A stretch of 40,041 nt of DNA from Actinomadura formosensis NBRC 14204 (GCF_001552155.1 NZ_BCQQ01000060.1:1-40041); one strand, 5' to 3'. Positions 15,265 through 24,502 are shown, numbered from the stretch's first letter. The notes: generated by a model from the sequence alone, not told the origin. Translations and numbers: made by a program.

Positions 15265-15700
15265 AGGGGGCGTCCGCCCCGGCCAATGCCCTGAGGCTTC
15301 GCGGCCGCTGCGGATGATGCGCCCTGGGGACGCGGCGCAGGTAGGCGGCGAGTTCGCGGATCGGCCAGCGGGTGAAAGGGCTGACCGAGTGTGGTCGGGC
15401 GGGTGGTGGCCGTTTGGATGACGAAGTCTTCGTCGACGGGGGTGAGCAGGCGGGGACGCCCTCCCGCCCATTGAGGGTCCAGGCAAGCCAGGCCGATCTC
15501 GTTGAACCGGTGGATCACCTCCCGCACCGTGTCCTCGCCGGGGCGGACCAACTGGGCGATCACCGGTACGCGGTTTCCGCCGCGGATGCCGACAGCATCA
15601 TCGCCCGCCGACAGCGCACCGAGCTGGTGCCTCCCCGGCGCACGATCTGCTGCGGTTTCTGCCCGTCCCGGTCGGTCAGTCTGCGCACCCGCACAGGCCC
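15265..15700 (-). pseudogene. IS630-type transposase N-terminal remnant
   Basis: Read on the minus strand in three frames: VRVRRLTDRDGQKPQQIVRR, then GNRVPVIAQLVRPGEDTVRE and VIHRFNEIGLACLDPQWAGG with GRPRLLTPVDEDFVIQTATT, then TRWPIRELAAYLRRV. This is the helix-turn-helix half of an IS630 transposase. At least two frameshifts are needed (near 15585 and 15385) and a third is likely near 15335. The catalytic DDE half is missing. Confidence 0.75.
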
Positions 15701-16044
15701 GGCCACCACACCTCCAGCGATCGGAACGGACGTCACCGCCCATCCAACCGCTCCCACTACCGACCCGGCGAACCTATTCGGTCACAGCATTAGCTGACCC
15801 GGCAACTCGGAGCGATCGTGGTCTGGTCGACACGAGGATGCTGATGCGGTTCTCGGTGGGCAGGCATGGCGCGTCTCCGCGACAGGAAGGCGGCCCAAAG
15901 GCCGAACACCGGGAACTGGTCGGCATACTGCGCGAACTGCCCCGGCGGCTTCGACGACCAGCTGCCAGCCCGGCGCTGGAACGCGTGACCATGAGCGCAG
16001 ATCCCGAGCCGGAAGGGAGCCTTCAAAATTATTTCGGTTAAGAC
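15701..16044. other. Unassigned stretch between transposon fragments
   Basis: No intact gene or site was recognised. Plus-strand peptide around 15865-16040 (for example ELVGILRELPRRLRRP) could be degraded transposase sequence leading into the Tn3 remnant that follows, but the match is too weak to assign. Confidence 0.35.
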
Positions 16045-16294
16045 CAGATCGGCGCGCTCGGCCTCGTCCTCAATTGCACCACCCTCTGGACCACCGTCTA
16101 CCTCGACGCCGCCGTCCGTCGGCTGACGGCCCAGGGCTATCCGGTGCGGGAGGAGGGACATGGCCCGGCTGTCGCCGTTCGTCCACTCCCACCTGGGCGT
16201 CCACGGCATCTGCACCTTCGCCCTGCCCGATCTGGCCCCCGGCGCGATCCGCGACCTGCGCGATCCCGACGCTGCCGAGGACGACGACATCTGA
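16045..16294 (+). pseudogene. Tn3-family transposase, C-terminal remnant
   Basis: QIGALGLVLNCTTLWTTVYL and DAAVRRLTAQGYPVREE match the end of the Tn3 transposase catalytic domain. An extra G near 16152-16157 shifts the frame; the next frame gives DMARLSPFVHSHLGVHGICT and PGAIRDLRDPDAAEDDDI before TGA at 16292-16294. The copy keeps only about 80 residues. It is on the opposite strand to the two other Tn3 transposase remnants in this window. Confidence 0.75.
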
Positions 16295-16384
16295 CCGTCC
16301 GCGGCGCGCTGGGTTCTTCGCGTTGGAGCCGGCCCCGCTCTGTGGCCGCAGGGTTCGGGAGCGTGGGTGAGGCTCGTGCGCTGG

Positions 16385-17395
16385 TTACTGCCAGGTGGGC
16401 ATCATGGCGTCGGAGTAGCGGGAGCCAGCCGCTCCGTGCGGAAGGATCTCCTGGATGCGGGCGAGGTCCTGGGGTGTGAGGGCGACCTGCGCGGCGGCGA
16501 TGTTCTGTTCCAGGCGGTGCGGGCTGCGGGTGCCGGGGATGGGCACGACGTCGTCGCCTTGGGCGAGCAGCCAGGCTAGGGCCAGCTGTGTGACCGTGAT
16601 GCCCTTGCCCTCGGCCAGGGCGGTCAGCGCACGGACCGCGGCGACGTTCTTCTCGTAGTTGCCGGGCTGCCAGCGGTCGTCCTGGCCGCGCATGTCGTCG
16701 GCGGGGTATTCGGCGGCCGGCTTGACGGCGCCGGTGAGGAACCCGCGGCCCAGCGGCGAGTAGGGCACGAAGCCGATGCCCAGCTCCCGGACCACCGGCA
16801 GGACGTCGGCCTCCACGGCCCGCTCGAACACCGAGTACTCGGTCTGCAGCACCGAGACCGGGTGGACGGCGTGGGCACGCCGGATGGTGTCGGGGCCGGC
16901 CTCGCTCAGCCCGAAGTAACGCACCTTGCCTTCGGCGATCAGCTCCCCGACCGTGCCGGCCACGTCCTCGATGGGGACGTTTGGGTCAACGCGGTGCTGG
17001 TAGAGCACGTCGATGTGGTCGGTGCCCAGGTGGCGGAGGCTGGCGTCGGTGACCTCGCGAATGTGCTCGGGACGGCTGTCCAGGGCGATGGCGATCTGGG
17101 ACGGGTCGCGGAAGTCGTAGCCGAACTTGGTGGCGAGCAGGACGTCGTTGCGGAAGTCCTTCACGGCGCGGCCGAGGAGCTGCTCGTTGCTGCCGGTGCC
17201 CAGGCCGTACAGCTCGGCGGTGTCGAAGAGGGTGACGCCGAGCTCGTAGGCGCGGCGGATCGTGGCGATGCTGCTCTGCTCGTCCGGCGCTCCGTAGCCG
17301 ATGGTCATGCCCATCGTGCCCAGGCCGATCGCGCCGGCCGCCAGGCCCTGACCGCCCAGAGCCCGACGGGGAAGGTTCGCGGTGTGTTGTTCCAT
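16385..17395 (-). CDS. Aldo/keto reductase
   Basis: A 336-aa NADPH-dependent aldo/keto reductase, cytosolic. The catalytic tetrad is visible: Asp and Tyr in VTLFDTAELYG, Lys in LLATKFGYDF and His in DVLYQHRVDP. The NADP-binding C-terminal region is DDVVPIPGTRSPHRLEQNIA, typical of AKR13-like enzymes. An upstream in-frame ATG exists at 17431, but MEQHTANLPRRALGG at 17395 matches the usual family start. It diverges from an AraC-type regulator 87 bases away, which probably controls it; such pairs are common in actinobacteria. Confidence 0.9.
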   Translation of the reverse strand: MEQHTANLPRRALGGQGLAAGAIGLGTMGMTIGYGAPDEQSSIATIRRAYELGVTLFDTAELYGLGTGSNEQLLGRAVKDFRNDVLLATKFGYDFRDPSQIAIALDSRPEHIREVTDASLRHLGTDHIDVLYQHRVDPNVPIEDVAGTVGELIAEGKVRYFGLSEAGPDTIRRAHAVHPVSVLQTEYSVFERAVEADVLPVVRELGIGFVPYSPLGRGFLTGAVKPAAEYPADDMRGQDDRWQPGNYEKNVAAVRALTALAEGKGITVTQLALAWLLAQGDDVVPIPGTRSPHRLEQNIAAAQVALTPQDLARIQEILPHGAAGSRYSDAMMPTWQ

Positions 17396-17482
17396 GCTCT
17401 CAACGTTAGGTGTGGGGGACCTGGGGGTCATGGGGCAACAGCCACATAGAATTGCCTGATCCTCTCAGAGAAGAGGCACGCC

Positions 17483-18370
17483 ATGCTTGATCGCCTCACT
17501 GCGGCCATCGACCGGCACTGCGTGGGACCGGGCTCGGACACCGCCATCCCACGGCTGTCCCTGGTCGCGGTCGACGAACCCACCGAACCCACCGGCCAGC
17601 TGTACGAGCCCATGATCTGCTTCGTCGCCGACGGCGCGAAACGCACCACCGCAGGAGACCTCAGCGAAGTCGCCCACGCCGGCGAGATGCTCCTCACCAC
17701 GATCGACCTGCCCGTCACCGCCGCCCTGGAGAAGGTCCCCTACCGATCCGCCGTCATGCGACTCGACGACCAGGCACTCGCCGACCTGATCATCGAACTC
17801 GACGAGACCGGCCCGGCCGCCCCGCCGTCCGCCACAGGACAGGTCAAGGCCCCGATGGCACCGGAACTCCTCGACGCGATCACCCGCTGGGTCGAACTCC
17901 TCGACGCCCCCGCCGACATCCGCCCACTCGCCCCCCGGATCGAGGCCGAGATCCACTACCGGCTGCTGCGCAGCCCCTTCGGCACCGTCCTGCGCCAAGG
18001 GGCGCTGGCCGACTCGACCACCAGCCGCATGCGGCAGGTCACCCGGTGGATCTGCGAGCGCTACGACCAACCGCTCAGCATCGACGCGATCGCCGCCGTC
18101 GCCCACATGAGCCCCGCCAGCCTGCACCGCCACTTCAAAGCGACAACAGGCATGAGCCCGCTCAAATACCAGAAACACCTCAGGCTCCAGGAAGCCCGAC
18201 GCCGCCTGGCCGCCGGCGACGCCACCGTCACCCAGATCGCCCAAGCAGTCGGATACACCAGCCCCACCCAGTTCAACCGCGAATACCGCAGCACCTACGG
18301 CCTCCCACCCGGACAGGACGCAACCCGCCTCCGCACCCCACCCACCCGCACCACCACCCGGCGGCCATGA
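17483..18370 (+). CDS. AraC family regulator (AraC_N type)
   Basis: A 295-aa regulator. Residues about 15-170 match the AraC N-terminal cupin-like domain (YEPMICFVADGAKRTTAGDL, LLTTIDLPVTAALEKVPYRS). Two helix-turn-helix units follow at about 195-290: LSIDAIAAVAHMSPASLHRH and VTQIAQAVGYTSPTQFNREY. It diverges from the aldo/keto reductase gene, the usual arrangement for this subfamily. The 3' end is antisense to the truncated edge of the helicase pseudogene. Confidence 0.9.
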   Translation: MLDRLTAAIDRHCVGPGSDTAIPRLSLVAVDEPTEPTGQLYEPMICFVADGAKRTTAGDLSEVAHAGEMLLTTIDLPVTAALEKVPYRSAVMRLDDQALADLIIELDETGPAAPPSATGQVKAPMAPELLDAITRWVELLDAPADIRPLAPRIEAEIHYRLLRSPFGTVLRQGALADSTTSRMRQVTRWICERYDQPLSIDAIAAVAHMSPASLHRHFKATTGMSPLKYQKHLRLQEARRRLAAGDATVTQIAQAVGYTSPTQFNREYRSTYGLPPGQDATRLRTPPTRTTTRRP

Positions 18371-18379
18371 ACCCTCGCC

Positions 18380-20590
18380 CCAGGCGCCAGGACCGGGTGA
18401 GGGGCAGGGTGACGTCGGCGGGCCAGTCCGCCAAGGCGTCCTCGGCGCCCCGGAAACCGTAGATCGACTGAAAGGTGTCGCCCACGACGATCGTCTGGGT
18501 GGGCTGGTCCTGGACGAGCCGGCGCAGCACTGCGTTGATGTCCTGTGCCTCGTCGAAGAAGATCAGGCCGGCGTCGATCCGGGGCTGCGACAGCGCCCAC
18601 AGCTTCAGGTGGTCGTCGTGGTCGAACAGGACGGCGCGCGGCCGGTCGCCCTCCAGCAGGTGGGCGTTGGAGGGGTCGGCGATGTCGTCCCATATCTGCC
18701 GGGCCGTGTCCAGGACGGCCCGGTCGGTACCGGGGAACGCCGTCAGCGCGTCGGGCAGATGCGCCTCGGTGATCTGGAGGTCGGCGGACTCGCGGAATGT
18801 CCGCACCACCGCCATGGCGAGTTGCGCGCGGACGGACGGCGCAAGTTCCTGGGGTTCACCGTCGTGGTCGCGATATGCCACCGCTTCAAGTTTCAGCAGG
18901 TCGGCGATGTCGCCGGGATGCCGGACGCCCCTGCCGATCCGCGTGGTCTTGCCGGCGTGGGCGCCGGTGCGCAGGCTCCGCAGTGCCAGGGCGTGCGCGG
19001 TCAACGAGGTGACGTTCGGCCCGAACGTCTCCCGGGCCTCCTTGGCGATCGAGGCGTTGAACGCGATGTAGACGATGCGCGTCTGGGGCGAGGCCTCGGC
19101 GACCCGCCGGGCGACCATGTTCAGGGTGGAGGTCTTGCCGGTGCCGGCAAGGGCCTGGACGGCGACGTCGAGCTTCTGGGTGACCGCGGCGTCGATGATG
19201 GCCTGCTGCTGCGCGGTCGGCGGATGGGAGCGCTTCGGTTCGCCGGTGTCCGGGGCGGACTCGGCGCGGTCCAGTTCGGCGACCACCTCGCGGACGGCCC
19301 GTACCGCTGCGCCCCTCCCGCCCGCCGGCCCGGTGTACTCCCACAGCTCACGCACCCGCCGCCAGCGGAAGCCGTTGCCCCTCAGCACTTCTCTGAGCCG
19401 GACGTCCTCGAACCTGGTGCCCCTCACCGTGGGGCGTGCGGGGGAGTCATCGATCCGGATCCGGGCGGCCCAGGGTCCGGCGGCAGGCCCGGGGGCCGCG
19501 GACTGCTGTTCGGGCATCTGGTCTCCATCACCGGCTTGGGCATCAGCGTCGTGGGCAGGGGCGGGCGGTGTGTCCGTGGACGTGGGAGCGGCCGGCTCGG
19601 CCGTTTCCCCGGCCGTCCGGCATCGGCCGGTCGGCGGCCGGCGGGGCTGTTTTCAGTTCCGTGCCGGGTGCCGGCCGGGCGGCCTCGGGGGCTTTCCGGG
19701 CCGCTGAAGACTCGTCCGCGTCACTGGCCCGGGTGTCCAGGGCGTCCTGTTCCCGCTGGATGGCGGCGCGGGCTCTGGACCACACGGGGTCGTCGGGGTA
19801 GAGGTGCTCCCCTTCGCCGATCAGCTGCAGCGCCCGGTCGGTTTCCCCGGCCTTCCACGCCTGGTGCGCCCGGCCGGAGATCCGCGCGGCGTCGTCCCTG
19901 CGGGTCTTCCGTACGGCCTGGATGCGTTCGCGGCGCCTGTCGTGGAAGACGGCGATGCCGTTGCGGTCGCCGTCGGCGAGCTCAGGATGCAGCCGCGCCC
20001 AGCTCTCCGCCCAGTCCCATTCCTCTGGTGTCACCGGTGAGTCTCCGGGCGCGAGGGTGCTGTCGATGCCTTCCACGGCGTACCGGGCGGGGTCGCCTGC
20101 GCCGGCGTGGAACATGGCGGGTGCCAGCAGCGTCATGGCCTCGATCAGCTCGGCGCGCCGCTCGGGGGTCATGCCCGGCGGCATGGCGGGTTCACCCTGG
20201 GGTGGGCCGTCAGAGGTGTCCGGCGGGGCCTCGGCGGGGGGCTGCGCCTCTGGCACTGCGGGCTCGGCCGGTGCGGGCGCGGACGGGTCGCGTCCCTGCC
20301 GGGCGTGCAGATCGGGAGAGTCGTCTGGGGCGTCTGCCGCGGAGGGCGATGCGCCCTGGTCGGCGCGGTGCTCTGTGTCCTTCGGCGGCGCGGACGGGGC
20401 GTCGGGGGCCGGGGTGGCGGCGGTGGTCGCCGCCTCTGGTGCGGTGGGGGAGTCTGGTTCGCTGAGAAGCCGTTGCTGCCTCCGTTCGTCGGCCACCCCC
20501 TCTCGGAGGCGGGCCGCGGTGGCGCGGGCAGTGGCCAGCTCGTCGGGGACCTCGTCGTCGCCGTAGGTCTCCGCGCGGTCGCCGGACCTG
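18380..20590 (-). pseudogene. Large UvrD-like helicase protein, truncated and frameshifted
   Basis: The 3' half, 19517 leftward, encodes superfamily 1 helicase motifs: Q-like TAQQQAIIDAAVTQKLDVAV, Walker A ALAGTGKTSTLN, Walker B IFFDEAQDIN, and VVGDTFQSIYGFRGAEDALA. It breaks off just after LPLTRSWRLG (motif IV), so the second RecA domain is missing. The frame also reads upstream of ATG 19517 as a Pro/Ala-rich linker. A single-base shift near 19610 connects it to a long upstream ORF with RDDAARISGRAHQAWKAGET and GEGEHLYPDDPVWSRARAAI and a very Pro/Ala-rich N-terminal half. That part is cut at about 20590 by a phosphatase fragment. I read it as one large gene broken at both ends and in the middle; two adjacent genes is the alternative. 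Confidence 0.65.
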
Positions 20591-20604
20591 GCCGGGTGCT
20601 GGAG

Positions 20605-21066
20605 GTGCAGGGCCTGTACACGCGGTCGATCGAGGGAGCACTGGGCACCACCGCCGCCTGCGTGCTGATCGACCCCCACACGGGCCACCTGACCTACAGC
20701 AGCGTCGGCCACCTGCCGCCCGTGCTGGCCCATCCCGGCGGCAGCATCGACCTGCTGGACCAGGCCACCGACCCGCCGCTGGGAGCCCGCCCCTACCACG
20801 TCCCCCGCCCCCAGGCCAGCCGCCCCTACACCCCTGGCGACACCCTCATCCTCTACACCGACGGGCTCGTCGAACGCCGCGGCGAGGACATCGAGAACGG
20901 CCTGGCGCACCTGACCGATGCCCTGGCCGCCGACGCCCGGCGACTCGACCAGCCCCAACTGGCCGACACCCTGCTGGACCGCCTCGGCGTCTCCGCCGGC
21001 GGCCGCGACGACGTCTGCCTGCTCATCACCCGCCTGGGACCGGCCACCCGACCCGGCCATCAGCCG
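20605..21066 (+). pseudogene. SpoIIE/PP2C-type phosphatase, C-terminal fragment
   Basis: RSIEGALGTTAACVLIDPHT, LTYSSVGHLPPVLAHPGGS, DTLILYTDGLVERRGEDIEN and the closing GGRDDVCLLITRL are the second half of a SpoIIE-type serine phosphatase domain, with metal-binding Asp residues in LYTDGLVE and GRDD. The first half, with the other metal ligands, is missing: the frame upstream is antisense to the helicase-linked ORF. The original stop is lost and the frame runs on past 21066. It is not expected to be active. Confidence 0.75.
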
Positions 21067-21139
21067 TTCCCACCTCGGCAGTGGCATCCTGCCGTGCCCT
21101 TGCAGGACCGGGCCGCATCACCGGAACTAGGGTCGCGGT

Positions 21140-21457
21140 ATGCGCCAGATGCCGTCGTCCGACATGGTCAGCCTGATCTCCTTCCTCGCCGTTCTGCTGA
21201 TCTTCTTCAGCATCGATGTGCGTTCGAGGGCCTCGGCGTCCTCAAAACCGTGGCATGCCCACCTCTTCGAATGGGCCTCCCGGATCGGCGGGATCGCCAC
21301 CGCCCTGGCGCTGGCCCTGGGATGGGCGGACCTGTTCCTCCCGGACCAAAGCAGCCCGATCCATGTGGCGTTCGTGGCCGCCCCGGGATCAGTGGGAGTG
21401 CTGTGCGCCATCGCGCTGGGTCTGGAAATGCTCTGGCAGCGATGGGAGGCACCGTAG
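21140..21457 (+). CDS. Small membrane protein, unknown function
   Basis: A 105-aa protein with three hydrophobic segments: MVSLISFLAVLLIFFSIDV, GGIATALALALGWADLFL and HVAFVAAPGSVGVLCAIALG, ending LEMLWQRWEAP. Composition and undisturbed frame suggest a real gene, though I know no family. An in-frame ATG four codons on (MPSSDMVS) is an alternative start. It sits between fragments of a phosphatase and an integrase. Confidence 0.5.
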   Translation: MRQMPSSDMVSLISFLAVLLIFFSIDVRSRASASSKPWHAHLFEWASRIGGIATALALALGWADLFLPDQSSPIHVAFVAAPGSVGVLCAIALGLEMLWQRWEAP

Positions 21458-21479
21458 CCGGACACATCAACCTCGGGGC

Positions 21480-21800
21480 CGGTCATCGACCCGGTGACCG
21501 CCTGGCGAGACCGGACCGCGCTGCTGAACGTGCGCGGCGTCACCGCCGGGCGCTGCTGCGCTCGGTTGACCGGCACGGCCGCATCGGCGAACGCATCACC
21601 GGCGACGGCATCAACCGCGCGATCCGCCGCCTGGCGGCCGCGGCCCAGGTGCCCGGCACCGAGACCTACACCACCCACTCCCTGCGCGCCGCCAGCGCCA
21701 CCGTCGCCTACGCTGCCGGAGTCCCGGTCTCGGTCATCGCTCGACACGGCCGCTGGGCCCCGCCTCCCCGGTACTGCTGGGTTGCATCCGCGCCGTCGTG
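21480..21800 (+). pseudogene. Tyrosine integrase, C-terminal remnant
   Basis: Across three frames: VTAWRDRTALLNVRGVTAGR, then LLRSVDRHGRIGERITGDGI and PGTETYTTHSLRAASATVAY with VPVSVIARHGRWA, then SPVLLGCIRAV. HSLR carries the His and Arg and HGRW the second His of the tyrosine recombinase active site. Frameshifts are needed near 21550 and 21762. Where related integrases have a tyrosine (GYIR) the last frame has cysteine (GCIR), so the nucleophile appears to be lost too. The end abuts an IS5-type transposase fragment at about 21795. Confidence 0.7.
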
Positions 21801-22260
21801 GACCTTGCCGGGCAACGCTCCCGAGGTCCACAGGGTCGTCCCGTCCGGTCCAGCGATCACCTGCACGTTCATCCCGTGCACCCGATGCCTGCGGGAGTAG
21901 TACGGGCGGTCCGCCCGGACCCTGTCGGCGTGGACGAGCGTGCCGTCCAGCGTCAGATGGGTCAGGCCGTCCTTACGGGCCTTCCGCAGCGCCTGCGCAA
22001 GGCTGGGTGAGCAGGCCGACAGCAGCATCACCGTCTCCTCCACATGCCTCCAGGCCGTTGCCGCCGACACCCCGAAACCCGCGCTGATCTCGGTGGACGT
22101 CTCGTCCTTGCGCAGATAGGCCAGGACCACAAGCGCCTGCTGACCAGGGTTGAGCAACCGCCACCTCGACCTGATCGCCTTACGCCGCCGGCGGACCAGC
22201 CCGGCGACGTAGTTCAGCGTTGAACGCGACAAATCGAGGGCGGCACATAGAACAATAATC
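21795..22260 (-). pseudogene. IS5-type DDE transposase, 3'-truncated
   Basis: Reading leftward: LDLSRSTLNYVAGLVRRRRK and QALVVLAYLRKDETSTEISA form the N-terminal helix-turn-helix (Tnp_4 type). DGLTHLTLDGTLVHADRVRA, then SRRHRVHGMNVQVIAGPDGT and LWTSGALPGKVHD, belong to the DDE_Tnp_4 domain and contain the first catalytic aspartates. Homology stops after KVHD, so the rest of the domain is lost. No clear ATG is seen at the 5' end. Terminal repeats were not recognised. Confidence 0.75.
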
Positions 22261-22620
22261 GTTTCTTTGTTCCACGCCGGTGAGTTGGGCCATGCGCTGG
22301 AGTCCAAGCTCGCCGCCGCCACCAAGCGCCGCTGAACTGGGAGGCCGAGGCGCTGTTGCAGGCGGCCGAGCACGACATGCGCGAAATGCTGCTGGACGAA
22401 ATCAGGGCGACGCACCCCACGCTGTGGGGAGATCTTTCAGGCGGAAGCGGGCCGGTTCAGGTCGCCCGCCGCGTCCCCAGTTCACGCTGGTGGCGCCCTA
22501 CACCGGCGACCGTGAGGTGTTCCTGCTGCGCGGATCCAGCGGGAGATCCCGGCGCGGGCGGCCCAGCGGCGCGCGGGCCTGCTGGCCGCCCGCCGGCTCC
22601 AGGCCGGCACGGGTACCCGA
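22261..22620. other. Unassigned degenerate coding-like stretch
   Basis: Protein-like plus-strand fragments are visible (GELGHALESKLAAATKRR, then in another frame NWEAEALLQAAEHDMREMLL and DEIRATHPTLWGDLSG). They seem to be one gene with a frameshift near 22333, but I recognise no family and see no start. Confidence 0.35.
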
Positions 22621-22935
22621 TGCACCGCCGTGTCGTTGATCAACCCGGTGCGGTACTGCGGCAGGTCGGACAGGAAGATCCAGGGAGGGGACCAGCAGGC
22701 ACCGGTCACCGGTCACGGGACGAGCCGGTTGCAGCGGACCTTGGCCGGCACCGGGGTACATCATCACCAGCAGCCCGGCCACCTTCACCGAGTCGAGGGC
22801 GTCGTCCAGGCCGGGGATCGCGCGTCCGGTCGGCAGCCCCGCCGCCATGGCCGCACCGATCCACACCGGCAGCCGGCGCTCGCCACCGCGCCCCGGGCGC
22901 CGGCGGGCGCGGTCTGCAGATCGGGTTCGAGGCCG
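22620..22935 (-). pseudogene. ACR3-type arsenite efflux pump remnant
   Basis: Directly after arsR on the same strand, LPVWIGAAMAAGLPTGRAIP, LDSVKVAGLLVMMYP and then (other frames) AKVRCNRL, CLLVPSL and IFLSDLPQYRTGLI match successive parts of an ACR3 arsenite permease, which has about 350 residues and ten membrane helices. Only the first third is represented, with internal deletions and frameshifts. The pump cannot work. The order arsR-acr3 is the standard arsenic operon layout. Confidence 0.7.
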
Positions 22936-22936
22936 G

Positions 22937-23341
22937 TCATGAAGCAGCCGCGGAAGCAGCCGCGGCGGCCGCACGCGGCCCCAGAATCGCCGACAGCCGC
23001 TCCAGGACGCCGGGGTTGAGCCAGTAATAGACCCAGGTCCCGCGCCGTTCGGAGTCGATCAGCCCGGCTTGCTTGAGCACCTTCAGGTGATGGCTGATGG
23101 TCGGCGCCGTGAGATCGAAGGCGGCGGTCAGGTCGCACACGCACGCTTCTCCGCCCTCATGGCAGGCGATCAACGACAGCAGCCGCAGGCGGACCGGGTC
23201 GGCGATCGCCTTGAACAGCGGCGCCAACTCGGCCGCCTCGGCCTGGCTCAACGGCTCGCAGACCAGGGGCGCGCAGCACGTCCCGTCGCCGTCACCGGCG
23301 ACCACACCCGAATTCACGATCGGCAACTGCTGCTTAGACAT
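22937..23341 (-). CDS. arsR: ArsR family arsenic-responsive repressor
   Basis: A 134-aa winged-helix repressor that should leave DNA when As(III) binds. The recognition helix region is TAPTISHHLKVLKQAGLIDS. Candidate metal ligands are Cys22-Cys23 near the N-terminus and Cys60; this resembles the three-cysteine site of Corynebacterium ArsR. Cys67 and Cys69 (ACVCDL) give the alternative classical alpha-3 site. An alanine-rich tail ends it. It diverges from arsI and is followed by the broken acr3, so arsI is its main remaining local target. Confidence 0.9.
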   Translation of the reverse strand: MSKQQLPIVNSGVVAGDGDGTCCAPLVCEPLSQAEAAELAPLFKAIADPVRLRLLSLIACHEGGEACVCDLTAAFDLTAPTISHHLKVLKQAGLIDSERRGTWVYYWLNPGVLERLSAILGPRAAAAAASAAAS

Positions 23342-23490
23342 GTCTCTAATTTGACATCTATCTAGGCACGTTGCAAACTCGGGCTACCGGCTGCTTAGAC
23401 AAGCATCTAATCAGCACCGGTACGGGCTCACGCCGGCCTCCATGGTCGACATCGCCCGCATCACGCCGTCCACCACACGAGGAGGAACCG
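23342..23490. promoter_or_regulatory. arsR/arsI divergent control region
   Basis: AT-richer than its surroundings, it contains gacatgtc at the arsR start, ttgacatctatctagg beside it, and ttagacaagcatctaa nearer arsI, the last with 5-base inverted arms (ttaga/tctaa). These are candidate ArsR operators; which half-sites are used cannot be decided by eye. Confidence 0.45.
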
Positions 23491-23958
23491 ATGTCCCGCG
23501 TTCAGCTCGCTCTGCGCGTATCCGATCTGGAAGGCTCGATCGCCTTCTACTCCAAGCTGTTCGGCGCCGAGCCGGCCAAGCGCCGTCCCGGCTACGCCAA
23601 CTTCGCCATCGCCGAGCCGCCGCTCAAGCTCGTCCTCATCGAAGGCGACGGCGACGAGCCAACCCGCCTGGACCACCTCGGCGTCGAGGTCGAGGACTCC
23701 GGCCTCGTCCACGACGCCACCAAGCGCCTGGCCGACGCCGGGCTGGCAACGCTGGAGGAGAACGACACCTCCTGCTGCTACGCCCTGCAGGACAAAGTGT
23801 GGGTCCACGGCCCCGGCGGCGAACCCTGGGAGGTCTACACGGTCAAGGCCGACGCCGACACCCTTGCCAAGGCCGACGACTCTGCATGCTGCGCCACTGG
23901 CCAGCAGGCGGCCGACGTCGAGCCGTCCAAGGCTGCCGCGGGGTCGAGCTGCTGCTGA
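23491..23958 (+). CDS. arsI: ArsI/CadI-type C-As lyase (organoarsenical dioxygenase)
   Basis: A 155-aa VOC-fold Fe(II) dioxygenase that breaks the carbon-arsenic bond of trivalent methyl- and aromatic arsenicals. Candidate iron ligands are Gln5 (SRVQLAL), His62 (LDHLGVE) and Glu114 (GEPWEVYT), matching the triad known for this family. The vicinal substrate-binding pair is Cys95-Cys96 in NDTSCCYAL. A Cys-rich tail (SACCATG and a final SSCC) may hold extra metal or arsenic. Start ATG 23491 follows aggaggaa. The gene faces arsR, and its control by ArsR is likely. Confidence 0.9.
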   Translation: MSRVQLALRVSDLEGSIAFYSKLFGAEPAKRRPGYANFAIAEPPLKLVLIEGDGDEPTRLDHLGVEVEDSGLVHDATKRLADAGLATLEENDTSCCYALQDKVWVHGPGGEPWEVYTVKADADTLAKADDSACCATGQQAADVEPSKAAAGSSCC

Positions 23959-24094
23959 TCTCGCGAACCGTGCGTGGTCCTCTTTCGCTGCGGCGGGGAG
24001 GGCCACGCCCTTAGGACAAGCGCCCCGTGCTCTTCAAATGACCTTGGTCAGGTGAAGATCTGTGACGTCCGTCCAAGGTCACCAACGCTCGCAA

Positions 24095-24502
24095 TCATCT
24101 AGAGCCGCGGATCGCCCCCGCGTCGTCGTAGTGCCGCCGGGCCCGTTCGACGTGCTCAAGGTTGGTGGCGGCCCACTCGGCGAGGTGGGCGAAGAGGGGG
24201 GCGAGGCTGCGGCCGAGCTCGCTGATCTCGTATTCGACGCGCGGCGGCACCTCAGGATGGTAGGTGCGGACGACCAGGCCGTCGCGCTCCAGTTGACGCA
24301 GGCGCTGGGTGAGCACCTTGGGAGTGATGCTCTTGACGCGCCGCTCCAGCTCGACGAACCGCTGGCGGCCGAAGGTGTGGAGCGACCAAAGGATGGGCGT
24401 GGTCCACCGGCTGAACACGATGTCAACGACCGGGGAGATCGGGCAGGCCAGCTCGGGGGCGGTCATGGCATCGGCCGCCGGCCGGTTCGTCTCGGTCGCC
24501 AT
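24095..24502 (-). CDS. HxlR family transcriptional regulator
   Basis: A 135-aa winged-helix regulator. PELACPISPVVDIVFSRWTT has the family's N-terminal cysteine, and GRQRFVELERRVKSITPKVL, TQRLRQLERDGLVVRTYHPE and PPRVEYEISELGRSL are the HxlR DNA-binding core. It diverges from an NAD(P)-binding protein gene; HxlR regulators often sense quinones or other electrophiles and control such reductases. Start is ATG 24502. Confidence 0.9.
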   Translation of the reverse strand: MATETNRPAADAMTAPELACPISPVVDIVFSRWTTPILWSLHTFGRQRFVELERRVKSITPKVLTQRLRQLERDGLVVRTYHPEVPPRVEYEISELGRSLAPLFAHLAEWAATNLEHVERARRHYDDAGAIRGSR

